Assembly (NCBI GenBank): GCA_029010575.1
Contig: JAQXKS010000071.1
Coordinates: 1 to 34,744, forward strand
Direction of reading: 5' to 3'
DNA from: Bacteroidales bacterium
GTDB taxonomy: Bacteria > Bacteroidota > Bacteroidia > Bacteroidales > UBA932
DNA length: 34,744 nucleotides
The notes under the pieces were generated by a model that saw only the letters and a list, made by a program, of their open reading frames with translations, was not told the DNA's origin and did no database searches. Numbering within the stretch: the first letter of the stretch is position 1; each line of letters starts with the position of its first letter. Positions 7,388 to 16,644 of this stretch are shown in pieces. Position numbers and translations under genes: made by a program.

Positions 7388-7398
7388 TATTTTCCGTT

Positions 7399-10209
7399 AT
7401 GGATTGGATTGACATTCAGAATGCTTCAGAGAACAATCTGAAGAATGTCTCTCTTCGTATTCCCAGAGACTCGCTGGTGGTGATTACCGGCCTTAGCGGG
7501 AGCGGAAAATCCTCACTTGCATTCGATACTATCTTCGCTGAGGCGAGAAGACGGTACATGGATACCCTCTCCTCATATGCACGTTACTACATAGGTACAA
7601 TGGAGAGGCCAGCTGTGGAGAGCATAGATGGGCTCAGTCCCACTATCTCCATTGAACAAAAGAGTGTAAACCGCAATCCTCGCTCTACTGTAGGAACTAT
7701 TACTGAAATTTCTGATTTCCTGAGACTTCTCTATTCCAAAGCTGCTGTTGCTTATTCACCATCGACAGGCAAGCCGATGGTGCGATATAGTGATGAAGAG
7801 ATAGTTGACCTTATCATGGACAATTACAAAGGAAGGAAATCCATAATATTGGCTCCTTTGGTAAGGGGTAGAAAGGGTAATTACAAGGATCTATTCGAAT
7901 CTCTTGTCAAAAAGGGGTTCAACACGGTTTTTGCCGATGGCCAATTCAGACAGATAGTAGATTTGGTGGAGGATGGACTAGACAGGTATAAGGTCCATTT
8001 CATTGACCTTGTCATAGATAAGATTATACCAAAGGATTCTGATTTCAAGCGTGTCAGTGACTCGATAGTGACGGCATTGCAGTACGGCAAAGGCTCTCTG
8101 GCCATATATGACCTTGAGAAACAGACGACAAAATATCTGAGCAAGCATTATGTGTGCGAAGAGACGGGCGACTCGCTCCCTGAACCTGCGCCACATACTT
8201 TTTCATTCAACTCCCCGCAAGGTGCCTGTCCCAGATGCAATGGTCTTGGAGTAGTCACTGATGTGGATATCGATATGATAATTCCTGACAAAAGTATATC
8301 AATTGCTGACGGAGCTATTTTGCCATTGGGACCAAAACGTCCCAATAAGTTTTTCGAGATGCTGGAGGCCACTGCAAAGAAGTACGGATTTTCTCTCTAT
8401 GAACCGATAGGCACACTCTCGCCTGAGGCATTGGGAATCGTGATGTCCGGCTCTGCGGATCTGGTCAGGGTGAACTACAGCAATGGTGTTTCGGAGATGG
8501 TGGCTTTCCCCGGGGTATGCTCCAAAATCGAGAAGGGAGAACAGGATGAGGACGAGGGAACATTTAATGGCAGGTATTCAAGTGAGAAGGTATGTCCCCT
8601 TTGCAACGGCTCCCGCCTTCGCAGGGAATCTCTCTACTTCAAGATAGACGGGAAGGATATCGCGCAGGTGTGTGACATGGATATCAATGAACTTTACGAC
8701 TGGATCGTCTCTCTTCCCTCCAGGCTTGAAACGAGGGAGAACATCATAGCGCAGGATATATTGAAGGAGCTCAGGGAGAGAATATCTTTCCTCATGGATG
8801 TCGGGCTATCATACCTGAGCCTCAACAGGGCAACACGCACATTGAGCGGTGGTGAGAGCCAGCGAATAAGACTTGCAACACAGATAGGCTCAAAGCTGGT
8901 GAATGTACTCTACATTCTGGATGAGCCAAGCATCGGTCTACATCAGTCTGACAATATCAAACTTATCAATTCGCTCAAGAAGTTGCGTGATGAGGGCAAT
9001 ACCGTAATGGTCGTGGAACACGATGAAGAGATGATGCGTAATGCCGACTGGCTGGTGGATATCGGACCTGGAGCAGGAGAAAAGGGGGGAAGAATTCTTT
9101 TCAATGCCCCTCCTGATACTCCGGTGCCAGCAGATTATGAGGGATATACATTTAAATACCTAAATGGATTGAAGAAAATAGGGGTTCCTACCATTAGACG
9201 TCCCGGCAACGGTCGCTTCATTCGTTTGGAAGGGGCGTGTGGAAATAATCTGAGAAATATATCAATCAATATTCCTTTGGGATGCATGGTCGGAATAAGT
9301 GGAGTAAGCGGAAGCGGCAAATCTTCGTTGATAGACGACACTCTCGTACCGATAATCAGCAATCATCTGTACAGATCTCTCTATCCGATACTTCCTTACG
9401 GCTCTATCAGTGGTATTGAAAATATTGACAAACTTATCGAGGTGGACCAGTCACCTATCGGCAGGAGTCCAAGATCAAATCCTGCCACTTATACTGGCGT
9501 CCTTACTCATATAAGAAAGCTTTTCGTCGAGACGCCTGATGCAAAGATCCGCGGATTTAAACCAAACCATTTCTCTTTCAATGTCAAAGGAGGAAGGTGT
9601 GAATGCTGCAAGGGGGCAGGAGTCGAAATCATTGAGATGAACTTCCTCCCTTCGGTTCAGGTCAAATGCAAGGAGTGTAACGGACGAAGGTTCAAGCCTG
9701 CGATTCTGGATGTCAAATACAAGGGAGCCTCTATCAGTGATGTTCTCGAGATGACTGTCTCACAGGCGCATGAGTTTTTCAGTAATATTCCTGTCATTGA
9801 GCCCAAACTCAGGGCACTGGTGGATGTAGGTCTCGGTTATATAAGATTGGGCCAATCCTCTCTTTCATTGAGCGGTGGTGAAAACCAACGTGTTAAATTG
9901 GCATCCGAACTCTCGAAAAGTGCAACGGGTAATTCTCTCTTCATTCTGGATGAACCCACAACCGGGCTTCACTACGAGGATGTGAATGTTTTATTGGGAG
10001 TGTTACAAAGGCTGGTAAATCAAGGAAATACAGTCATTGTTATAGAACATAACCTCGATGTTCTGAAATGTTGTGATTACATTTTTGATATGGGCCCCGG
10101 CGGAGGACGCGCAGGTGGAATGATTGTTGCACAAGGTACGCCTGAAGAGGTGGCGTTAAATCCCGATTCCGTGACGGGTAAGTACCTGCTGCCTATGTTG
10201 TATAATTAA
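7399..10209 (+). CDS. uvrA: UvrABC nucleotide excision repair, subunit A
   Basis: This ATPase detects bulky DNA lesions and loads UvrB. The 936-residue length is normal. It has two ABC modules: Walker A GLSGSGKSS (31-39) and GVSGSGKS (635-642), with signatures LSGGESQRIRLA and LSGGENQRVKLA. Three zinc modules are visible: CPRC at 277-280; CPLC at 399-402; and the large C-terminal one with CECC (734-737) and CKEC (757-760). Both Walker B regions read ILDEP. It lies between the metallo-hydrolase and the nucleoside kinase genes with gaps of 11 and 15 bp, indicating an operon. Nothing suggests a degenerate paralogue, though Bacteroidota often carry two uvrA genes. Confidence 0.96.
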   Translation: MDWIDIQNASENNLKNVSLRIPRDSLVVITGLSGSGKSSLAFDTIFAEARRRYMDTLSSYARYYIGTMERPAVESIDGLSPTISIEQKSVNRNPRSTVGTITEISDFLRLLYSKAAVAYSPSTGKPMVRYSDEEIVDLIMDNYKGRKSIILAPLVRGRKGNYKDLFESLVKKGFNTVFADGQFRQIVDLVEDGLDRYKVHFIDLVIDKIIPKDSDFKRVSDSIVTALQYGKGSLAIYDLEKQTTKYLSKHYVCEETGDSLPEPAPHTFSFNSPQGACPRCNGLGVVTDVDIDMIIPDKSISIADGAILPLGPKRPNKFFEMLEATAKKYGFSLYEPIGTLSPEALGIVMSGSADLVRVNYSNGVSEMVAFPGVCSKIEKGEQDEDEGTFNGRYSSEKVCPLCNGSRLRRESLYFKIDGKDIAQVCDMDINELYDWIVSLPSRLETRENIIAQDILKELRERISFLMDVGLSYLSLNRATRTLSGGESQRIRLATQIGSKLVNVLYILDEPSIGLHQSDNIKLINSLKKLRDEGNTVMVVEHDEEMMRNADWLVDIGPGAGEKGGRILFNAPPDTPVPADYEGYTFKYLNGLKKIGVPTIRRPGNGRFIRLEGACGNNLRNISINIPLGCMVGISGVSGSGKSSLIDDTLVPIISNHLYRSLYPILPYGSISGIENIDKLIEVDQSPIGRSPRSNPATYTGVLTHIRKLFVETPDAKIRGFKPNHFSFNVKGGRCECCKGAGVEIIEMNFLPSVQVKCKECNGRRFKPAILDVKYKGASISDVLEMTVSQAHEFFSNIPVIEPKLRALVDVGLGYIRLGQSSLSLSGGENQRVKLASELSKSATGNSLFILDEPTTGLHYEDVNVLLGVLQRLVNQGNTVIVIEHNLDVLKCCDYIFDMGPGGGRAGGMIVAQGTPEEVALNPDSVTGKYLLPMLYN

Positions 10210-10224
10210 TAATCAATAATAGTT

Positions 10225-11916
10225 ATGGAGAAGATAAATCTCTACATAGAGAACAATAAACAGTTTTTTCAGTGTGATCCCGGAATCTCTCTGTCCGAAC
10301 TTTCGAATATGGTCTCACCCGGATGCAAATATCCTGTCTTGGCAGCTCTTGAAGATAATATGCTCAAGGAGCTTTCAGAAAAGGTATATACTTCACACAC
10401 AATAGAATTTGTAGATTATACTCACCCCGATGGAAGGAGGACTTACGTTCGTTCACTCTGCTTCCTTCTTCAGAGGGCTGTCTCTTTGCTTTATCCTGAC
10501 ATTACTCTCTTTATAGATTATGCACTTCCCAATGGCATGTATGGAGAGCTCAGAAGGAGGGAGACCAACGGTTCCTATACTACAGTTCCGGCAGGTGCCG
10601 ATACCATTGCTGCACTTCTTAACAAGATGAAAGAGATGGTAAAAGAGGATCTTCCATTTGTCAAGCATAAGATGGAGAACAATAAGGCTGCTGAGCTCTT
10701 TAGGGCCAATGGACAGTTCGAAAAGAGCGATATCGTCAGTTCGATGGACAAGTTCTTTGTTTCTGTTTACTCTTTGGGAGACTCGAAGGATACTTTCTAC
10801 GGACCTCTTCTTCCTTCTACAGGATCTCTGAAGCTTTTTGACATTATTCCATATCAGAGAGGCTTCTGTCTACAGTCTCCATCTGCGAACGATCCTGAGA
10901 AGATTTCGGAATATAGATATCAGGACAAATTGAGTGAAGCTCTGCGTGAGAGTGTCCAATGGAACTCTATTCTCGGAGCAAATGGAATTGCTTCAGTGAA
11001 CAGTGTTGTCAACAATGGAAATGCAAGTATGCTGATAGCCCTCTCAGAATCTCTTCACGAGAGAAAATATGCAGCTATTGCGGATATGATTTATCAGAGA
11101 AAGAGTGTGAAGCTCGTCCTTATAGCCGGTCCTTCAAGTAGCGGCAAGACTACCACTTCTATGCGTATCGCCCTTCAATGTAAGGTTTTAGGTCTTAATC
11201 CTAAGGTAATAGCGATGGATGACTATTTCGTTGACAGGGAACATACTCCTTTGGACGAGAACGGCGAGTATGATTTTGAGAGCATCCATGCTCTGGACCT
11301 GCCATTCTTGAGTGAGCAGCTCAATATGTTGTTTGATGGAGTCGAGGTGGAACTTCCAAAATTCGATTTCAAACTCGGCAAAAGGGTTCCGTCAGGTGTA
11401 AAGATGAAGATGGGATCGGACGATATACTGATTATGGAGGGAATTCATGCGCTCAATCCAGAACTTACCAAGCACATCGATTCAAGCAAGGTTTTTAGGG
11501 TCTTTGCTTCTGCTCTGACATCGCTCTCAATTGATGAGAATAATTATATCTCCACGGCGGACAACAGAATGCTCAGACGCATGGTCAGGGATAACTCCAA
11601 CAGAGGTGTATCTCCTGAGTCAACTATTCTCAGATGGGCAAGTGTAAGACGAGGTGAAGAGAGAAACATATTCCCTTTCCAGGAGAATGCTGATGTTATC
11701 TTTAACTCTTCGCTCCTTTTTGAACTTCCGCTTCTAAAGTATTATGCAGAGCCTCTGCTCAACAAGATACCCCCTCTCTCACCTGCATATTCAGAGAGTG
11801 TTAGGATGTTGAAGTTCCTCTCATATATTACCCCTTTGACGCCTGATGATATCAGAGTTATTCCTCCGACCTCAATAATGAGGGAATTTATCGGTGGAAG
11901 TACATTCAAGTATTGA
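10225..11916 (+). CDS. Uridine kinase-like nucleoside kinase with N-terminal TGS/ThrRS-like extension
   Basis: A P-loop kinase of the phosphoribulokinase/uridine kinase family occupies residues about 290-500 of this 563-residue protein: Walker A GPSSSGKT (302-309), followed by AMDDYFVDRE and the LIMEGIHALNPEL segment. The first roughly 280 residues resemble the TGS and second-additional-domain arrangement of threonyl-tRNA synthetase, a layout found in long nucleoside kinases of Bacteroidota and Clostridia. The likely reaction is ATP-dependent phosphorylation of uridine or another nucleoside in salvage, but the exact substrate is not settled by sequence. It is the last gene of the metallo-hydrolase-uvrA-kinase run and ends 6 bp from the convergent EnvC-like gene. 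Confidence 0.85.
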   Translation: MEKINLYIENNKQFFQCDPGISLSELSNMVSPGCKYPVLAALEDNMLKELSEKVYTSHTIEFVDYTHPDGRRTYVRSLCFLLQRAVSLLYPDITLFIDYALPNGMYGELRRRETNGSYTTVPAGADTIAALLNKMKEMVKEDLPFVKHKMENNKAAELFRANGQFEKSDIVSSMDKFFVSVYSLGDSKDTFYGPLLPSTGSLKLFDIIPYQRGFCLQSPSANDPEKISEYRYQDKLSEALRESVQWNSILGANGIASVNSVVNNGNASMLIALSESLHERKYAAIADMIYQRKSVKLVLIAGPSSSGKTTTSMRIALQCKVLGLNPKVIAMDDYFVDREHTPLDENGEYDFESIHALDLPFLSEQLNMLFDGVEVELPKFDFKLGKRVPSGVKMKMGSDDILIMEGIHALNPELTKHIDSSKVFRVFASALTSLSIDENNYISTADNRMLRRMVRDNSNRGVSPESTILRWASVRRGEERNIFPFQENADVIFNSSLLFELPLLKYYAEPLLNKIPPLSPAYSESVRMLKFLSYITPLTPDDIRVIPPTSIMREFIGGSTFKY

Positions 11917-11922
11917 TTATTG

Positions 11923-13107
11923 TCATTTCTTTGACAGCCAGTGTTCGGGGTTCTGCTTCTGGGTCCCTTTCCAGAGCTGGAAGTGGAGCTCCCCGTTCCC
12001 TGATTCCTCATCGGTGTCCACGACTCCTATAACATCTCCCGTAGAGATTTTGTCACCGCTTTTGACATATACCATCTTAAGCTTGCAATAGAATGTGAAG
12101 TAGTCTCCGTGCTGGACCAGCACGCATTGGTTGTAGCCTGGCATAACGAGAATCTGCTTGACTATACCGTTGAATACGGATTTTACTTTGCTATCTTTGT
12201 CACAGGATATGTTGATTCCGTTGTTGAACGGCATCTTTATATTCTTGAATACGGGATGGTAGTTCTGCCCGAAGGGCTCTGTAACCACCCCCTTCACAGG
12301 ACGTGGTAGCTTCCCTTTGTTCTCTCCGAACTCTTTGGATAGTTTTAAATCTGCAGGCTTGTTCTCGCTCTTTGTCTTCTTGGTGGCAGCTGCGAGAATC
12401 TGCTCGATTTGCCTATTTAGACGCTCAACCTCTTTCTTCTTCTTGTTGAGCTCCTGTTTCATCTGTTTCTCTTTCTTATTGAGTCTGGCGATAGTACTGT
12501 TTACTGACCTTTCCTCTTTGGTCAATAGTGTGTATTCCAATTCCCTCTCTTTTCTGGCATCCAGAGAGGCAAGCCTGAGGCTCTTGAGCTTCTCGGTTTC
12601 TATCTGGATCTCATATTTAGTATCTCTGATTCTTGCAGCTTGTTCTCGGGCTGTTTCCGAAATGCTCTTGAGGTAAGACCATCTGCGTAGCCCCTGTGAA
12701 ATATCCTTGCTGGAGAGCAGGTAGAGAAACCATATTTTGGTGTCTCGGACTTTATATGAGTTGTAGATAAGCTTCTCGTAATAGCTGGTCAAAGTGTCAA
12801 GTCTCCTATTTAGCTGTTCTATCTCACTGTTTTTCTGCTTGATGGACAGATCGTAGGATTTGATTTGGTTATCTATGCTACGGATGAGCTCTTTGCGGGC
12901 CTCTATTTTCTTGCGGGTGAGTTGCAATGTCTGTAGATTCTCTTGTTTTTTGTCATTGTTGGCCTTGATCTGGGAGTCTATGAGCTTAATCTGTTCTTCT
13001 ATCTCTCTCTTTTTTGCGCGCTCACTCTCCACATCCTGACCGAACATGGTGAATGTAAACAGAAATATGGACGTAATTGTCAGGAGCAGTCGGTGGTATC
13101 TTATCAT
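11923..13107 (-). CDS. envC: EnvC-like coiled-coil protein with degenerate LytM (M23) domain
   Basis: This is a periplasmic factor of the murein-hydrolase-activator type. The start is the ATG at 13105-13107, which overlaps the upstream TPR gene's TGA by 4 bp (ATGA) and begins a signal peptide ending FTMFGQ; the longer open frame upstream is only an overlap with the TPR gene. The 394 residues are a long coiled coil (about 25-255) and a C-terminal LytM domain (about 273-394). The metal-binding residues of active M23 enzymes are replaced: NNGIN (N296, N299) for HxGID, YCKL for YxHL, and ELH (E373) for HLH. It should therefore be catalytically inactive, as in E. coli EnvC, which activates amidases. 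Probably translationally coupled to the TPR protein. Confidence 0.88.
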   Translation of the reverse strand: MIRYHRLLLTITSIFLFTFTMFGQDVESERAKKREIEEQIKLIDSQIKANNDKKQENLQTLQLTRKKIEARKELIRSIDNQIKSYDLSIKQKNSEIEQLNRRLDTLTSYYEKLIYNSYKVRDTKIWFLYLLSSKDISQGLRRWSYLKSISETAREQAARIRDTKYEIQIETEKLKSLRLASLDARKERELEYTLLTKEERSVNSTIARLNKKEKQMKQELNKKKKEVERLNRQIEQILAAATKKTKSENKPADLKLSKEFGENKGKLPRPVKGVVTEPFGQNYHPVFKNIKMPFNNGINISCDKDSKVKSVFNGIVKQILVMPGYNQCVLVQHGDYFTFYCKLKMVYVKSGDKISTGDVIGVVDTDEESGNGELHFQLWKGTQKQNPEHWLSKK

Positions 13108-14798
13108 TGTTTTTTCTCTTCCATTCTTTTTTTCATCTTCACAGCTATACCCAGAGAAGGGTCTATCTTGTCGGCATCTTTCCAGTAGAGCATTGCCAGA
13201 TCGTGTTCTCCTACTGCGTAGAGAGCTTCGGCATAATGGTCGAGCATCACTGCATTGTTCTTCCCTGCGTGATTGATTGCCTGCTTGAGGATTCTTCTGG
13301 AGGCCTCGTATTCTCCGTTTAAGAAGAGAAGCCATCCGTATGTGTCGAGAAAAGTGGCGTTGTCTGGCTCCAGATCTATTGTCTTACGACTCATCTTCAA
13401 AGCCTTGGAGAGATTTTTCTCCTTAAGTCCCAAGAAGTAGGCGTAGTTGTTGAGAACATGGGTATTGTCAGGGGAAATCTTCAGTGCCTTTTCGTAGTAC
13501 CTGAAGGCTTTGGATGGAGTCCCTGTTTCGTAATATAGGTCTCCTAATGCGGCGTAGCAGTTCAATATTGCTTTGTGCCCCTTTGGCAGAGATGACAGGA
13601 GTTTTTCGTATTGAGCTATTGCCTTGCGGTACTCACCCATCTGCCCGTACGCAACCGCTATCACCTCTTTGACATTATAGTCATCAGGGTAGTATTTCAG
13701 AACTTGCTCCGAGGCATCAATAAGCCTTTCCCACTTCTGGAATGTCATGTAGAAACTAAGAAGATTGTATTTCAAGCTTATGTTATCGGGGTGTAGTTCG
13801 ATGTTTCTCTTGATTATACCTTCGGCATGCCCTTCACGGCCTGTTGCTGCGTAGTATTGCGAAGCGAGTGTGAGAACTGATGAGTCTGTCGGATGGGCTG
13901 TTATGGTATTGATGATTACTGTATCTACTTGCGGAGTGAATAGTGCTACAAGATTTGAAGGGAAAATATAGTCCTGAAGGTATTCGCATTTTACCATCTG
14001 GTTCACGTTCGGGTCGGCCATAAAGACATAGGCGTTCTTGAAAAAATCACCAAACTCTCCTTTTGCTCTGTAGAGCTCTGCAAGTCCAAGGTTGGCGAAA
14101 GAGAATCCGGGGTCAAGCCTTAATGCGTCGTTATAGTAGTAGGCGGCCAGCGAATCGTCAGAACGTTCCCTATAGTAGTATGCCAGTTCATTGGAGTATT
14201 GTGCAGAGGGGTACTCTCGGACCAAGTCCTGAAGTAGATCCAGAGCTTCCTTCACATTTCCTGACATCTTGTAAATCTCGTATCTTGTCCTTTTGGTATA
14301 TTCGCCAACACCCTTCATCGCCTCTACCCTGTCTATTATCTCCGTGACTTTGTCATATTTGTTCTCGGAAAGATAGATGTTTGCAAGTTCCCAATATGTT
14401 CCTGTAGATGAGGGATTTTTGTCTATGATGGAGAGATATATTTGGGCTGCTTTCTCTTTTTCACCGGTGTATTCGTACAGCCTGGCCTGTGATCTGAGGT
14501 AGGTGATGTTGTCGGGATCTATTTCCAATGCCTTTGATATGTAAAGTAATGCATCCCTATAGCTCTCCTCCTTGGATTTGATGTTGGAGAGATAGTAATA
14601 TGCGGCGTCATTACCCTGATCCTTCTTTATGCTCTGTTTGAAGAGCGTTGATGCCTTTTCGAGGTTATCTTCGTTATAATATCTTACTCCTTCTATGAAG
14701 TAATCTTCTGATGTATTGATAGTCTGTGCCGATACACATTTGATGGAGAGTACCGACAGAATGACAGAAATTATCAGTTTGCAAGCGTTTTTTCTCAT
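13104..14798 (-). CDS. Exported tetratricopeptide-repeat protein
   Basis: The 564-residue product starts with a signal peptide (MRKNACKLIISVILSVLSIKCVSAQ, cut near residue 25). The rest is a solenoid of TPR units: the pattern A-x-x-x-Y-x-x-A-L-x-x-x-P recurs about every 34 residues, clearest near 41-110 and again from about 360 on. The cysteine at position 21 is not in a good lipobox. TPR arrays are protein-binding scaffolds. Its 4-bp overlap with the EnvC-like gene suggests a shared envelope or cell-division role, but no specific partner can be named. A TACCTTTG -7 box lies 7 bp before the ATG. Confidence 0.85.
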   Translation of the reverse strand: MRKNACKLIISVILSVLSIKCVSAQTINTSEDYFIEGVRYYNEDNLEKASTLFKQSIKKDQGNDAAYYYLSNIKSKEESYRDALLYISKALEIDPDNITYLRSQARLYEYTGEKEKAAQIYLSIIDKNPSSTGTYWELANIYLSENKYDKVTEIIDRVEAMKGVGEYTKRTRYEIYKMSGNVKEALDLLQDLVREYPSAQYSNELAYYYRERSDDSLAAYYYNDALRLDPGFSFANLGLAELYRAKGEFGDFFKNAYVFMADPNVNQMVKCEYLQDYIFPSNLVALFTPQVDTVIINTITAHPTDSSVLTLASQYYAATGREGHAEGIIKRNIELHPDNISLKYNLLSFYMTFQKWERLIDASEQVLKYYPDDYNVKEVIAVAYGQMGEYRKAIAQYEKLLSSLPKGHKAILNCYAALGDLYYETGTPSKAFRYYEKALKISPDNTHVLNNYAYFLGLKEKNLSKALKMSRKTIDLEPDNATFLDTYGWLLFLNGEYEASRRILKQAINHAGKNNAVMLDHYAEALYAVGEHDLAMLYWKDADKIDPSLGIAVKMKKRMEEKKQ

Positions 14799-14805
14799 AA
14801 TATTA

Positions 14806-14813
14806 CAAAGGTA
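14806..14813 (-). promoter_or_regulatory. Promoter -7 box of the TPR-envC pair
   Basis: On the minus strand this reads TACCTTTG, matching TAnnTTTG, and ends 7 bp before the ATG at 14798. It is divergent from the ECF sigma promoter, and both lie in a 68-bp intergenic gap. Confidence 0.5.
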
Positions 14814-14822
14814 TAATAATTA

Positions 14823-14856
14823 TTTGGTCTCAATGCAACAAATTATTCTATTTTTG
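14823..14856 (+). promoter_or_regulatory. Promoter of the ECF sigma gene (-33 and -7)
   Basis: TTTG at 14823-14826 and TATTTTTG at 14849-14856 are spaced 22 bp apart, close to the Bacteroidota -33/-7 arrangement. A start near 14860 leaves only a few nucleotides before the ATG at 14867. This is one of the two most complete primary-sigma-type promoters in the window. Confidence 0.55.
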
Positions 14857-14866
14857 CATCTAAGAA

Positions 14867-15430
14867 ATGAGTACTGTTTTGGACAAATTGTGTCAACATA
14901 GCGATCAGGAACTTATTGATGCATCAATAAGAAATGACAGCCGTGCACAGCGTGCCTTGTATGAAAGGTACGTGTCCAAAATGTATGCAGTTTGTCTGCG
15001 CTATAGCGGAAGCACAGATGATGCCAAAGATTTGCTTCAGGAGGGTTTTATCACCGCTTTTTCGAATATGGCTTCATTTTCGGGAGCGGGCTCTTTTGAA
15101 GGATGGCTCAGAAAGATATTCGTCAATACCTCTCTTATGAAGATAAGAAAGAGGGATCTGCTTAAGGATAGCGGTGACATTAACGATTATTGTTCTGAGT
15201 GCCGGATAAGTGAAAATGCCCTGAACACTCTTTACGGCAAGGATTTGGTCAGACTCATCTCCTCAATGCCTGTTGGTTTTAGAACCATCTTCAACTTGTA
15301 TGTCATCGAGGGATATTCGCATCAGGAGATAGCACAGATGCTGGGTATTAACGAGGGAACTTCTCGCAGTCAACTCAACAGGGCCAAGGCGTGGCTGAAG
15401 GAGCGGATTGAAAAATTGAACATGAGATGA
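14867..15430 (+). CDS. ECF-type RNA polymerase sigma factor
   Basis: The 187-residue product has sigma-70 region 2 (about 24-98, with YERYVSKMYAVCLRY, DAKDLLQEGFITAF and FEGWLRKIFVNTSLMKIRKR) and region 4 (about 126-180, with MPVGFRTIFNLYVIEGYSHQEIAQML and an R-Q-N-R-A-K-like recognition helix). It lacks regions 1 and 3, as expected for group 4 sigma factors that respond to envelope or extracytoplasmic signals. Its TGA overlaps the start of the next gene by 4 bp, so the two are translationally coupled, and the partner is the likely regulator. Its own promoter looks like a housekeeping promoter, so I see no sign of autoregulation. Confidence 0.93.
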   Translation: MSTVLDKLCQHSDQELIDASIRNDSRAQRALYERYVSKMYAVCLRYSGSTDDAKDLLQEGFITAFSNMASFSGAGSFEGWLRKIFVNTSLMKIRKRDLLKDSGDINDYCSECRISENALNTLYGKDLVRLISSMPVGFRTIFNLYVIEGYSHQEIAQMLGINEGTSRSQLNRAKAWLKERIEKLNMR

Positions 15431-16644
15431 TGACTGAAGATAATGAATTTGAAAAGAAAATCAGAGAGTTAGTCGGTTCATATACTGAAACTCCTGATGA
15501 GGATTTTTGGGATACGATCGAAAAGGGTATAAGGGCCAAAAATAGAATCGCTCTTGTCAAGAAATTCTCCATTATTTGCTCAGCTGCTGCTGTGGTGGTA
15601 GCGGGGCTCTTTTTCGCTTTTAGGTCTGTTAATAATTTGCCACTCAATCAATCTTCTGCTATAGTAAGGCTCGATGATAATGTTAAAAATGGAAATGTTA
15701 TCATTGCTGATGCAGTTAGCGATGTAAGTGCTGTAAATGCAAATGTAAGTGCTGTAACCACAGATGTCGATGTAAATGACGGTGCAGATGACGGTGCAGA
15801 TGTTGGAGCAAGCGTCAGTGCAAGTGTCAGTGCAAGTGTCAAAACAGATATCGCTGCTGGCGCGGGTGTCGAATCCGATGCCGTCGACTCTTGCAGAAAA
15901 GCTGTAGGTCAGGAGTCACTCAATACTGAAGATATATATAAGTATAACCTTTACATGGCCGGAAACTGCTCGGAATCCAGTTCAGCAAAAGTTCATGGCG
16001 GAGGACTCGTTCTCTCTGTTTCGGGAAATCTTTCAGTTTTCGGAGCTTCAGCGGAAAAAGGCTATCAGGGTAGTGGTATTCCCGGTTTCTCTTATGGGGA
16101 CGGAAAGGATGTTTCCAGATTTCAGGGAATCTCCCCGGTTTCAAAGCCAACCCACTCTATTCCCGTTTCTGCCGCCATTGAGGTAGGGTACTCTTTCCTT
16201 GATGATATGCTTGCTGTGGGAACAGGAGTATCCTATACATATATGTCAAGCCGTTATGAGGCGGTGGTAGATGATTCTTTTCAGGCCGATGTATTCCAGA
16301 GTGTGCATTATATAGGTGTTCCACTTTTGTTTACATACAATTTTGTCAGGACAGACCACTTCTTCGTCTATGCAACCTTAGGAGGTTCGGTAGAGAAGGC
16401 TGTGAAGGTCTCTTACTCTCTCAAGGATCTGTCCAACTCTGTCTCTTACAGAAATGGAAATTTCCCCGGTGTCGACTGCTCGGCGGTGCTTGGCGTGGGG
16501 TTTGAATACCGTTTCCTCAAGTATATGGGGGTATATCTTAATCCGAGGGTGTCATGGTATTTCATAGAGAAGAGTCCCTACTCGGCAATACGTGAGAATC
16601 CTTTTCAGGTCTCATTCCAACTCGGTCTTAGGTTTCATCTTTAG
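15427..16644 (+). CDS. Anti-sigma-like single-pass membrane protein with C-terminal beta-barrel domain
   Basis: Directly coupled to the ECF sigma gene (ATGA overlap). The 405-residue product has a short cytoplasmic segment with the pattern L...y.e.P.e.fW..i..gi (W28), seen in Bacteroidota proteins encoded after ECF sigma genes. One membrane helix follows (about 46-66). Residues 97-140 are a low-complexity linker of VSAV/ASVS repeats. The last roughly 200 residues look like a PorT-type outer-membrane beta-barrel, with alternating strands (GVSYTYMSSRYEAVV, FVYATLGGSVEKAV) and an end in QLGLRFHL. A plausible reading is an anti-sigma tail linked across the periplasm to an outer-membrane sensor domain; this is inference. 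Its stop overlaps the stop of mlaF by 3 bp tail-to-tail. Confidence 0.75.
   Translation: MMTEDNEFEKKIRELVGSYTETPDEDFWDTIEKGIRAKNRIALVKKFSIICSAAAVVVAGLFFAFRSVNNLPLNQSSAIVRLDDNVKNGNVIIADAVSDVSAVNANVSAVTTDVDVNDGADDGADVGASVSASVSASVKTDIAAGAGVESDAVDSCRKAVGQESLNTEDIYKYNLYMAGNCSESSSAKVHGGGLVLSVSGNLSVFGASAEKGYQGSGIPGFSYGDGKDVSRFQGISPVSKPTHSIPVSAAIEVGYSFLDDMLAVGTGVSYTYMSSRYEAVVDDSFQADVFQSVHYIGVPLLFTYNFVRTDHFFVYATLGGSVEKAVKVSYSLKDLSNSVSYRNGNFPGVDCSAVLGVGFEYRFLKYMGVYLNPRVSWYFIEKSPYSAIRENPFQVSFQLGLRFHL
15715..15846 (+). repeat. Low-complexity coding repeats in the membrane protein linker
   Basis: Reiterated words such as GATGTAAGTGCTGTAA and AGTGCAAGTGTC encode runs like ASVSASVSASV and DDGADDGAD. They form a flexible, periplasm-spanning linker in the product of the gene at 15427-16644. 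Short tandem repeats like these are prone to length change. Confidence 0.75.

Noticed and set aside
13108-13335. N-terminal extension of the EnvC-like protein
   Set aside because: It is arginine-rich sequence antisense-free but out of frame with the TPR gene it overlaps; the internal ATG gives a signal peptide and a 4-bp operon overlap.
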